Positions 7,988-15,180 of a stretch of DNA of 28,033 nucleotides are shown here, one piece after another. The notes under the pieces are model-generated. The model was not told where the DNA came from, did no database searches, and worked only from the letters and a program-made list of their open reading frames with translations. Origin of the DNA: a virus. Made by a program: the position numbers and the translations under genes. The stretch covers positions 1-28,033 of the IMG/VR virus record IMGVR_UViG_3300029981_000050. One strand, written 5' to 3'. Position 1 is the stretch's first letter. Each line of letters begins with the position of its first letter.

Positions 7988-8377
7988 ATGAACAAGTTAT
8001 CAAAAATTTTATTAACACTAGCCACCGTATTAGTTATCGGTTTAATGGCAATTGCTCTTGATAAATCGAGTAGCAAAACAATTGGCGACTCAAACGTCCC
8101 TAATCTATTTGCTTCTGCTACTAATAGTTCGGTAGCCGTCTCAGCTTCAACAAGCACAACTATCATGTCATTTAATGGCAATAGACAATTCGCTTCGGTT
8201 TGTAATAACGGAGCTAACACTGTTTATTTGTCTTTTAATGCTGCTGCCGTTGTAGCAAAGGGGTATATATTAAACTCGACTGATTGTTTTGAAATAAATA
8301 ATACTAAAAATTATACTGGCTCAATTACTGGTATTGCTACAAGTTCAACATCAACTGTCACTATTATCGAAAAGTAG
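7988..8377 (+). CDS. Exported small beta-rich virion-like protein
   Basis: 129 residues. Residues 1-25 form an export signal or anchor ('MNKLSKILLTLATVLVIGLM'). The rest follows a small phage virion pattern that I recognise in general form: 'NRQFASVCNNGANTVYLSF', then 'AKGYILNSTDCFEI' and 'YTGSITGIATSSTSTVTI', that is, a ligand-free beta sandwich often found beside fibre genes. Those relatives normally lack a signal peptide. Two cysteines at the ends of the sandwich could form a disulphide. The start is in 'aaaaaatATG' with no Shine-Dalgarno. It probably decorates the tail or capsid, or the host surface. Confidence 0.7.
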   Translation: MNKLSKILLTLATVLVIGLMAIALDKSSSKTIGDSNVPNLFASATNSSVAVSASTSTTIMSFNGNRQFASVCNNGANTVYLSFNAAAVVAKGYILNSTDCFEINNTKNYTGSITGIATSSTSTVTIIEK

Positions 8378-8402
8378 ATTTTAATTATTAAACATTAAAT
8401 CT

Positions 8403-9335
8403 GTGTCACAATTACAACCAAGAATTCAATATCCTTTAGTTTATCAAATATTCCCTGATGACCCAGCGACTTATTATATTCGCGCGATCATAAGACTTTC
8501 TAACAGTGGCCAAGTTTGGCGGACTGTTGATTTAGTGAACTCTGGCGGAAATAGATATACAGGCCAGTATTTGACCCCAGGAGACGATACTAATGGCGTT
8601 CCGATAGATATTACCTATTATGTTTATACAGACGCACAGCACACCACTCTGTCGCAACAGTATGATACCAAGAATGTGGAGCATCTAGTCTTTACGCTTG
8701 CTAGTCCATCTATCGGTTTTTCTGGTGGCGGAAGTGACGGTCTTACTCCTAAAATGATTGCTGAAATAGTCCGGGAAGAACTTAAGGGGTATAAACTTCC
8801 TAAAGGTTTCGGTATGGAAGATATGGAATTAGGCTTAAACAAGAATATGAGCCCATATTTTCAAACATTTCACGACTCTTTAATGGGAATTTATGATAAG
8901 AACGATATTTTAGAGGGAGGTTTACATAAATTAACCGAACTTCATGGCGAAAACGGTAAAATGTTATCAAGCGTTAAAGAAGAATTATCTGTTTTATTTT
9001 CTAACGTTATTAAACAGTTAAAAGAAGAATTATCTGGCCACTTCGAATTGTTAATGGAAGAAAATGGTAACAAACTAGGAAACTCAATAATTGACAGTCA
9101 GTCAAGATTAGAGAAGTTTAGCGGCGAAGTCGGAGATAACTTTAAAAAGGTTGCCTCAGTCTTGGAAGAATTAACTAATAACACTAAAGGCATTGATGGA
9201 AAGATTAATCAATACAATTACCGAAAGATTCAAGGATTAAAAGAAAGTTTAACAAAGATTTTTGATGACACTGAAAAGGATTATCAAAATGAAGAAGATT
9301 ATTTAAAACAAGCAAAAAAGTTATTAGGAAACTAA
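8403..9335 (+). CDS. Tail-fibre-like protein with long coiled coil (GTG start)
   Basis: 310 residues starting at GTG, the only plausible start after the previous stop at 8375-8377. Residues 1-105 look like a beta-sandwich head ('YQIFPDDPATYYIRAIIRLS', 'DITYYVYTDAQHTTLSQQYD'). A short Gly linker ('GFSGGGSDG') leads to a long amphipathic helical region from about 115 to 308 with heptad-like Leu/Ile spacing ('LTELHGENGKMLSSVKEELS', 'LFSNVIKQLKEELSGHFELL'). This head-plus-coiled-coil design fits a trimeric fibre or whisker protein. Unlike its neighbours it has no signal peptide. Ten nt separate it from the next gene. No family name can be given from sequence alone. Confidence 0.75.
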   Translation: MSQLQPRIQYPLVYQIFPDDPATYYIRAIIRLSNSGQVWRTVDLVNSGGNRYTGQYLTPGDDTNGVPIDITYYVYTDAQHTTLSQQYDTKNVEHLVFTLASPSIGFSGGGSDGLTPKMIAEIVREELKGYKLPKGFGMEDMELGLNKNMSPYFQTFHDSLMGIYDKNDILEGGLHKLTELHGENGKMLSSVKEELSVLFSNVIKQLKEELSGHFELLMEENGNKLGNSIIDSQSRLEKFSGEVGDNFKKVASVLEELTNNTKGIDGKINQYNYRKIQGLKESLTKIFDDTEKDYQNEEDYLKQAKKLLGN

Positions 9336-9345
9336 ATTTAGATTT

Positions 9346-11436
9346 ATGTTAAACTCTATTAAAATATTTTTATTATCATTTGTAGCCATAGTTTCTGGTT
9401 TATTTGGGGTCAACAATAAGACAATTGGAGAATACGCGCCAACGAGAGGAATGACTAATCCAATGACTACTGCGGGGGATATGATTATTGGTGCTACCGC
9501 TGGCACTCCTACTAAATTGGGTATTGGTTCTAATGGACAAGTCCTCACAGTATCAAGTGGAACTCCTATTTGGGCACCATCTACTGGTAGTGGTGGTAGT
9601 TCTGCCACAACTACAATCAATGGAGCAAGTGGACCTGATTTTTCTTTCTTAACCGGAACAAGCGGAAGTAATTTTAATTTAGCAACTTCTACCGGTTCAG
9701 TTACTTTTAATTTACCAACTGCTTCAGCTTCTAACCGCGGTCTTTTATCTAGTGCCGATTGGACAACTTTTAATAATAAACAACCAGCAGGAAGTTATTT
9801 AACATCAATATCAGGATTAAATATTTCAACATTAAATAATGACAGTGGATTTATAACTTCTAGTTCTTTGACCCAATATCTTTCAACAACAACTGCGGCA
9901 TCGACTTATGCTCCCCTAACATCTCCTACTTTTGCCACGTCAATTAATGGTTCTTATCTTACTGCTTCTCAAATACTTGGCACAGATGCTTCTAAGAATA
10001 TAGTTAGTTTGCCTGTAGCAACTTATCCTAGCTTAACTGAACTTACTTACTTAAAAGGTGTTACAAGCGCAATACAGACTCAGTTAAATGGTAAACAAGC
10101 CTCATTAACTAACCCAGTAACAGGCACAGGAACGACTAACGAACTTGCTTATTGGTCTAGCTCATCAGCTATCGGAACTTTACCAGTTGCCACCTACCCA
10201 AGTCTTACAGAACTTTCTTATATTAAGGGGGTTACTTCTGCTATCCAAACTCAACTTAACGCTAAGGGAACATTTACTTTGCCAGATTTAACCACTGGTT
10301 CAGTTCTATTCTCAAACGGCACAACTATCTCTCAAGATAATAATAATTTTTTCTACGACTCAACTAATAATAGATTAGCAGTTGGAACAAAAACATTTCT
10401 TTCAACTGGGAATGTTTTTCAAGGTGTAGCTTCTAGCACAGCAACGGCTCAATTAAATATTCAAAATACAAGTTCAGGAACTTCCGCTTCTTCGGATTTA
10501 GTAGCAACCGCAAATACTGGGACAGATTCAGCAAATTATATAGATTTAGGAATTAACTCTTCAACTTATAATGATGCTGGTTATACAATAGGCGGTGCTT
10601 TAAGTTCTTATCTTTATTCTAATGGTGGAGATTTAGCAGTCGGAACTCAATCAACTGGTAAAGTATTAAAATTTCATACAGGCGGAACTTTAGCCGCTAA
10701 CTTAAGGGCAACAATATCTGATACTGGATTAGCAGTTGTTGGAACTGTAACCGGTTCTAATCTTTCAGGAACTAATACGGGGAATGAAAGCACTTCAACT
10801 ATCGGTGTTCTTATTAATGGTTCTACATCCACGACAACGCCAGCTGATACCGATCGCTTTGCTTTTAGTAGCACAAGTATTTTACGTTATATCACTTGGT
10901 CTAATATCAAATCAAGTTTAAAGACTTACTTTGACACAGTTTATTCTCAATTAGCAGGTAGTATCTCACAAGCATTTTCTGCCCTTAGTTTAGACTTAGG
11001 CAACGCTGACACAACCATAGCAAGAGTAAGTGCTGGTGTTATTTCTGTAGAGGGCGTAACAGTGCCAACTATTTCAAGCACTGACACTCTAACGAATAAG
11101 CGTGTAACCCCTAGAATTGTCACTACAGCAACGACAACATCTTTGACGATAAATAGTGATACAACTGACCAATACACGATTACGGCCCTAGCTAGTGCCC
11201 TTACAATTAACGCTCCAAGTGGAACGCCAACAGACGGACAGAAACTTGTCTTAAGAATTACCCCAGATGCTACTCCAAGAGCTTTAACATTCGCGACTTC
11301 GACAGGTGGATTTGCTACTTCAAGTGATTTGGCTTTACCTAGCACTACAGTCGCAAGCAAAACAATGTATTTAGGATTTATTTGGAGTTCTTTAACTTCT
11401 CGTTGGAATTTAATCGCATTTTTAAACAACTTCTAG
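9346..11436 (+). CDS. Large tail-fibre/stalk protein with N-terminal export signal
   Basis: 696 residues. An N-terminal hydrophobic segment ('IKIFLLSFVAIVSGLFGV') is followed by the well-known fibre motif 'NPMTTAGDMIIGATAGTPTK' and 'IGSNGQVLTVSSGTPIWAP'. Residues 222-250 and 279-307 are two copies of the stalk motif 'SLTELTYLKGVTSAIQTQLN', common in phage fibres. A long Ser/Thr-rich shaft comes next. The C-terminal ~120 residues ('ITALASALTINAPSGTPTDG', 'QKLVLRITPDATPRALTF') form the beta domain often found at fibre tips. No cysteine is seen. It is probably the main host-attachment fibre or a surface-anchored version of one. Stop and next start are 1 nt apart. Confidence 0.8.
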   Translation: MLNSIKIFLLSFVAIVSGLFGVNNKTIGEYAPTRGMTNPMTTAGDMIIGATAGTPTKLGIGSNGQVLTVSSGTPIWAPSTGSGGSSATTTINGASGPDFSFLTGTSGSNFNLATSTGSVTFNLPTASASNRGLLSSADWTTFNNKQPAGSYLTSISGLNISTLNNDSGFITSSSLTQYLSTTTAASTYAPLTSPTFATSINGSYLTASQILGTDASKNIVSLPVATYPSLTELTYLKGVTSAIQTQLNGKQASLTNPVTGTGTTNELAYWSSSSAIGTLPVATYPSLTELSYIKGVTSAIQTQLNAKGTFTLPDLTTGSVLFSNGTTISQDNNNFFYDSTNNRLAVGTKTFLSTGNVFQGVASSTATAQLNIQNTSSGTSASSDLVATANTGTDSANYIDLGINSSTYNDAGYTIGGALSSYLYSNGGDLAVGTQSTGKVLKFHTGGTLAANLRATISDTGLAVVGTVTGSNLSGTNTGNESTSTIGVLINGSTSTTTPADTDRFAFSSTSILRYITWSNIKSSLKTYFDTVYSQLAGSISQAFSALSLDLGNADTTIARVSAGVISVEGVTVPTISSTDTLTNKRVTPRIVTTATTTSLTINSDTTDQYTITALASALTINAPSGTPTDGQKLVLRITPDATPRALTFATSTGGFATSSDLALPSTTVASKTMYLGFIWSSLTSRWNLIAFLNNF
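10009..10266 (+). repeat. Two stalk-motif copies, protein conserved but codons changed
   Basis: Copy 1 is 10009-10095 and copy 2 is 10180-10266, 29 codons each. Twenty-six residues are the same ('LPVATYPSLTEL', then 'KGVTSAIQTQLN'), but only four of those 26 use the same codon. For example, ttg-cct-gta-gca-act-tat in copy 1 is tta-cca-gtt-gcc-acc-tac in copy 2. Confidence 0.9.
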
Positions 11437-11437
11437 T

Positions 11438-12442
11438 ATGAAACTATTTAAAAAACTATTCTTAATATCAACTTTATTAATAAGCACATTATTTGTTTCT
11501 TTGAATGTTTATAATACTAGAGTAGTTAGCAATCAATTTACTGAGTCAAAATTATTAGGAGTTTCATCTGTTAATATAAAAGCTTTAGTAGTAGCTGGAG
11601 GAGGAGGAGGAGGAAAGGGTATTTCTGGCGGTGGTGGTGCTGGAGGTTATCAATATAATTCTTCTTTTGCCGTATCTATACAGCAATATTCTATTGTAGT
11701 TGGTAATGGAGGAAATGGAGCAACAGCAGCTAATGATGCCGGTTCCAATGGTTTTAACTCAACTTTTTCGACTATAACAGCTAATGGCGGAGGGGGTGGA
11801 GTTTCTAATACATCTGGTATTGGCTCTGGTGGTGGTTCAAGCGGAGGTGTTCACGGAGCGTCAGCTACAATAGGGGCAGCTTCACAGGGTTATCAAGGTG
11901 GCAGAGGTAATGATAGTGCCCCTTTTGGTCAATGTGGCGGTGGAGGAGGTGGAGCTGGTGGATTAGGAACAACTGGAACAACTCTAAATCATGGTGGGGT
12001 TGGTGTCGTAAATCCTATTACCGGTTCTACTTCTGGTCAAAATGTTAGTGGAACTTATTATTTAGCTGGTGGTGGAGGAGGTGGTGGATATTTAAATGGA
12101 AATACTCTTGCTGGCAATGGCGGTAATGGTGGGGGCGGAAACGGAACAAATGACGGAGCAGCTGGTGGAAATGGAACAGCAAATACTGGTGGTGGAGGTG
12201 GAGGTGCTGGTTATTCTTATAGTGGAGGAGTTTTAGGTGTTGGTAACGGCGGTAATGGTGGCTCTGGTATAGTTATTTTATCCTGGCCAACATCTTCAAT
12301 GGGAATAGCTAGTATTACTGGAACTGGTAATACTATCACAACTAGCGGGGCTGATTCTATTGCTACATTTATAGTAAGTGGAAATATTACTTTTACTGAG
12401 GCTATTTCTAATAATTCAAATTTCTTTATGTTTTTTAATTAA
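11438..12442 (+). CDS. Glycine-rich fibre-tip/adhesin with export signal
   Basis: 334 residues. Residues 1-28 form a signal ('MKLFKKLFLISTLLISTLFV'). From residue ~50 the protein becomes a glycine-rich domain: 'VVAGGGGGGKGISGGGGAGG', 'YSIVVGNGGNGATAAND', 'GGGGGAGYSYSGGV', ending 'GGSGIVILSW'. That pattern is the glycine-rich domain of phage and bacterial surface proteins. In the Salmonella phage S16 gp38 adhesin such poly-Gly stretches fold as a polyglycine-II sandwich at the fibre tip. A last 50-residue beta segment ends in aromatic 'FFMFFN'. It follows the large fibre by 1 nt, so a fibre-adhesin pair is likely. Family pattern is strong; the receptor is unknown. Confidence 0.8.
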   Translation: MKLFKKLFLISTLLISTLFVSLNVYNTRVVSNQFTESKLLGVSSVNIKALVVAGGGGGGKGISGGGGAGGYQYNSSFAVSIQQYSIVVGNGGNGATAANDAGSNGFNSTFSTITANGGGGGVSNTSGIGSGGGSSGGVHGASATIGAASQGYQGGRGNDSAPFGQCGGGGGGAGGLGTTGTTLNHGGVGVVNPITGSTSGQNVSGTYYLAGGGGGGGYLNGNTLAGNGGNGGGGNGTNDGAAGGNGTANTGGGGGGAGYSYSGGVLGVGNGGNGGSGIVILSWPTSSMGIASITGTGNTITTSGADSIATFIVSGNITFTEAISNNSNFFMFFN

Positions 12443-12460
12443 TAAATTAATTATAAATTT

Positions 12461-12688
12461 ATGAACACTCAAATTGGAAACTTAAATTTAGGGGATTGGT
12501 TAAAAGGTTTAGTTATGGCGGTTATTACTGCCGTCCTAACACTTGTCTATCAACTATTAACTTCAAGTCAAGCTATTGATTACAAACAAATTGGTATTGT
12601 TGCTTTAACTGCCGCTCTTGCTTATATTTTGAAGCAATTAGGAAGTGATGAACAAGGTAATATTTTAGGTGTTGGTTCTAAAAAATAA
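12461..12688 (+). CDS. Holin-like small membrane protein
   Basis: 75 residues with two predicted membrane segments ('LVMAVITAVLTLVYQLL' and 'IGIVALTAALAYILKQL'), a short polar N-terminus 'MNTQIGNLNLGDWLKG' and a charged C-terminus 'GSKK'. Size and layout match class II-type holins, and I have seen similar small proteins in phages of Bacteroidota. A holin would open the inner membrane for lysis. The gene lies after the fibre genes and before another small membrane protein, a typical lysis-cassette spot. However, no classic endolysin is visible next to it; the nearby papain-like enzyme may have a different role. A membrane-anchored structural protein is the alternative. Confidence 0.65.
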   Translation: MNTQIGNLNLGDWLKGLVMAVITAVLTLVYQLLTSSQAIDYKQIGIVALTAALAYILKQLGSDEQGNILGVGSKK

Positions 12689-12700
12689 TCTAAACGTCTT

Positions 12701-12937
12701 ATGTCTTTACACAAACTTGGAGCAATAACTCAAAATACCTTAATCCCTTTAAGCTTAGCAATAGGTTTATTAGGAGCCGCTATCTGGCTGGGAACTCTGT
12801 TCGCTAGAGTTCAATTTTTAGAAGCTAAAGATGCTCCAAGTCGCTCTGAGTTTAATGCGATGTGCACTCAATTATCAGATATTAAGACAGGAGTAGATGG
12901 AATAAATAACTATTTAAGAGGTAAAAAACTTGATTAA
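12701..12937 (+). CDS. Small single-span membrane protein with C-terminal helix
   Basis: 78 residues. One membrane segment ('LIPLSLAIGLLGAAIWLGTLF') precedes a helical, charged tail ('RVQFLEAKDAPSRSEFNAMC', then 'IKTGVDGINNYLRGKK') that could form a short coiled coil. In the lysis region this design suits an i-spanin-like protein, an antiholin or a holin partner. It has no lipobox and one cysteine. It lies 12 nt after the holin-like gene, so the two are probably translated together. The specific role is not proven. Confidence 0.65.
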   Translation: MSLHKLGAITQNTLIPLSLAIGLLGAAIWLGTLFARVQFLEAKDAPSRSEFNAMCTQLSDIKTGVDGINNYLRGKKLD

Positions 12938-12957
12938 AAAAAGAAAGGGAATGAGAA

Positions 12958-13224
12958 ATGAAAGACATTGGCAATTGCCCAATCTGCGGAAACATTTATG
13001 GCAAACATAACCATAGAACATTCCATCACGTCTTTCCTGTAAATGTATATCCAAATAGCACGTTAAGAGTTGAAGTGTGCCAAAAGTGCCACGGAGAATT
13101 TAACCAACTACACGAACATACAGAAAAACTGGATAGACCAACTTGGTTGAAACGATGGATATTATTCGTTATTTCTAAAAAGAAACAACCCTATGAATTG
13201 TATCCGCAACTTAGAGATTTCTAA
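12958..13224 (+). CDS. Small HNH-type zinc-finger protein/endonuclease
   Basis: 88 residues. CxxC at the N-terminus ('CPICGNIYGKHNHRTFHHVF') and a second 'CQKCHGEFNQLHEH' form a treble-clef-type zinc site. The 'HHVFP' histidines and the 'NQLHEH' segment fit an HNH nuclease core. Small HNH proteins often act as free-standing homing endonucleases or assist packaging. It has a purine-rich 'aaagaaaggga' before the ATG, a real Shine-Dalgarno-like site that most genes here lack, which hints at separate origin. It interrupts the lysis/tail order. Catalytic activity is not certain because the last HNH residue pattern is short. Confidence 0.65.
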   Translation: MKDIGNCPICGNIYGKHNHRTFHHVFPVNVYPNSTLRVEVCQKCHGEFNQLHEHTEKLDRPTWLKRWILFVISKKKQPYELYPQLRDF

Positions 13225-13236
13225 GTCTAAAAGAAT

Positions 13237-13255
13237 GGGGAGCAAAATGTTCCCC
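13237..13255 (+). other. Short intergenic hairpin
   Basis: GGGGA (13237-13241) pairs with TCCCC (13251-13255), with a possible inner G-T pair, around a loop of about seven bases. It sits 12 nt after the HNH stop. The following 'taactaaaaaa' is not a U-tract, so termination is unlikely; it may be an mRNA-processing or stability element. Confidence 0.4.
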
Positions 13256-13281
13256 TAACTAAAAAATTAATTATTAAACAT

Positions 13282-14445
13282 ATGTTAGACAAAGAGCAAA
13301 TCGTCTATAAAATAAAGCATTTTTTACCTTATATATTTGGTTCTTTTAAAGGTTCTGGCTACAGACTGCTCGAAGATGATGATAGAGACTTTCAATTAGG
13401 TAGTTTTTTTGGATTAGGTGCTTATTCTCCAAAGTCTAGCCGTGTTTTGCTTCCAACTTTAAGCGTTAAAGACCAAAATCATTTTAATACCTGTGTTTTT
13501 AATTCTGCAACTGTATGTAAAGAACCAGACGAAGGCGTTATCTTATCGGTTCGATCTTTAGTTTCGCAATCTTGGCGTTCTAACTATATTCAAGGAAATG
13601 GAAACTCTAGTCTGAGATATGCCCAACAAGTTTTAAAGGACTGGGGGGAGATGGAAGAAAAAGATTTACCGGATGGAAATTACTCTGTATCTAATGATTT
13701 CAATGGTTATGTAAATACTTCTTTAGACCAGAATAAAGCATCTGGTCATAAAATTAGCTCTTTCTGGTCAGTAAGCACTAAAGACCAGATTCTACAACTT
13801 CTTGATCAAGGAAGAAGATGTCATGTGGCTATTCCTTGGTATTCTGGTTATAACCAAGGCGGTGGTTTCTCCGCTCCTTGGATTATTACTAAAGCTTTAG
13901 GTTATTTTGTAGGTGGTCACGCTCTAGCAATAATCGGTTATGACTTAAATTATCAAGGACATAAAGTTTTTATTATTCAAAATTCATATAGTGCTCAGTG
14001 GGGAGATGCTGGAAAGTTCTATGTAGAAATGGACTTCTTAGTTCGTGAAATGAATCAACCAGGATACGGATGTTATTGTAATTTAGATTTAGGAACAGAC
14101 ACCGCCTCGTTTATCAATAAGTTTGATAGCAAGAACGTTAAGAAGAAAAACAACCCATCAATCTACTTAATCCAGTCTGGTGTTAAAAAAGTTTACCCAG
14201 ATTGGCCAACTTATTTAGCATTCGATGGTAATAATAAAGGTTTTACTACTTTATCGGATACTGATGCTTTAGCTTTAGATAAAATTCAAGCTGGGGATAA
14301 TATGGACATTACTAAATCTGTTTACTGGTCAATGATTGAAGAATTAAAACTGGCTGATGATAAAGATGGAGCTTTAATTTCTGCCATTACTCAGATGCAA
14401 TATAATAAGAGACTTGGTTTAGCTTTAGATACTAATTTAAGATAA
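13282..14445 (+). CDS. Papain-like (C1-type) cysteine peptidase
   Basis: 387 residues. The active site is complete: Q65 six residues before C71 in 'DQNHFNTCVFNSA' matches the papain oxyanion Gln and nucleophile Cys spacing; H213 is in 'GGHALAIIGYD'; N234 is in 'IIQNSYSAQWGDAGKFYV', the equivalent of the papain 'NSWG' block. A C-terminal ~120-residue extension ('SIYLIQSGVKKVYPDWPTYL') may be a binding or virion-attachment domain. No signal peptide is present, so it is probably carried in the virion or acts inside the cell. Possible substrates are host surface proteins, capsid proteins during maturation, or cell-wall peptides; none can be chosen from sequence. It sits between lysis-type and tail genes. 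Confidence 0.85.
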   Translation: MLDKEQIVYKIKHFLPYIFGSFKGSGYRLLEDDDRDFQLGSFFGLGAYSPKSSRVLLPTLSVKDQNHFNTCVFNSATVCKEPDEGVILSVRSLVSQSWRSNYIQGNGNSSLRYAQQVLKDWGEMEEKDLPDGNYSVSNDFNGYVNTSLDQNKASGHKISSFWSVSTKDQILQLLDQGRRCHVAIPWYSGYNQGGGFSAPWIITKALGYFVGGHALAIIGYDLNYQGHKVFIIQNSYSAQWGDAGKFYVEMDFLVREMNQPGYGCYCNLDLGTDTASFINKFDSKNVKKKNNPSIYLIQSGVKKVYPDWPTYLAFDGNNKGFTTLSDTDALALDKIQAGDNMDITKSVYWSMIEELKLADDKDGALISAITQMQYNKRLGLALDTNLR

Positions 14446-14449
14446 CAAT

Positions 14450-15169
14450 ATGCAGTTCAACGGACAAAATCTCTACGACTTAACATCGAAACTTCTTTTG
14501 GGTTATCAAATGGACACGACTACGTTCTTTTGGCTTTTAAATTTATCAAAATCAAATAGAGAGCAATCACGTCCTTGGGTAATTTTAAGAAAAAAAGACA
14601 CATCAAATATTGCTACACCGCAACAAAATACTATCAATAACAGTATGTATTTGACTCCGTTTACTTTACCTAGTGATTTTCTTAATCATTACTCACCAAA
14701 TCGTTCTTTGGTCGGCGTAGCTCAAGACGGAATAACATTTAGATGGTATAAAGAAATACCGCTAGAAAGAATGCACGAATATAAGGATGATAACTCTAAA
14801 TTCTATATTGATTTAAAGAATAAAAAGTTTTTCTTATGCGGTATCTTAGACCAACAATATACTTTAAATGAATTTTATATTGCTGGGTCAGCTGATATTG
14901 ATGCTGAAACCGAGTGGGCTTTTCCTGGTCAGTTTGCTCCTATCCTAGCCTATGATGTGGCAAAGACTTATAGAGAAATGTTTGACTATGATATTGTCAA
15001 TGTTCAGCAAGGAGAAATGATTGCTAAGGGGGCGGCGGTTATTGAAAAGATGATGATTGAATGGGACGGTGGTTTACAAGAAAGCCAATTAGAGGGAATT
15101 GATAATTATCAGGGCATTGGAAGTGGTTCATCATTCAATTCAAACATAGTCGGAGATAATAATAATTAA
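14450..15169 (+). CDS. Probable head-tail adaptor/connector protein
   Basis: 239 residues starting 4 nt after the peptidase stop. The central part ('NKKFFLCGILDQQYTLNEFY', 'AFPGQFAPILAYDVAKTYRE') has the mixed alpha/beta feel of podovirus connector proteins placed between portal and tail hub, and the protein precedes the tail-hub-like gene, as in P22-like orders. The last 30 residues are Gly/Ser/Asn-rich and flexible. There is no catalytic motif. The call is by position and pattern; a tail chaperone or neck protein would be an alternative. Confidence 0.55.
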   Translation: MQFNGQNLYDLTSKLLLGYQMDTTTFFWLLNLSKSNREQSRPWVILRKKDTSNIATPQQNTINNSMYLTPFTLPSDFLNHYSPNRSLVGVAQDGITFRWYKEIPLERMHEYKDDNSKFYIDLKNKKFFLCGILDQQYTLNEFYIAGSADIDAETEWAFPGQFAPILAYDVAKTYREMFDYDIVNVQQGEMIAKGAAVIEKMMIEWDGGLQESQLEGIDNYQGIGSGSSFNSNIVGDNNN

Positions 15170-15180
15170 CTGTTTAATAT

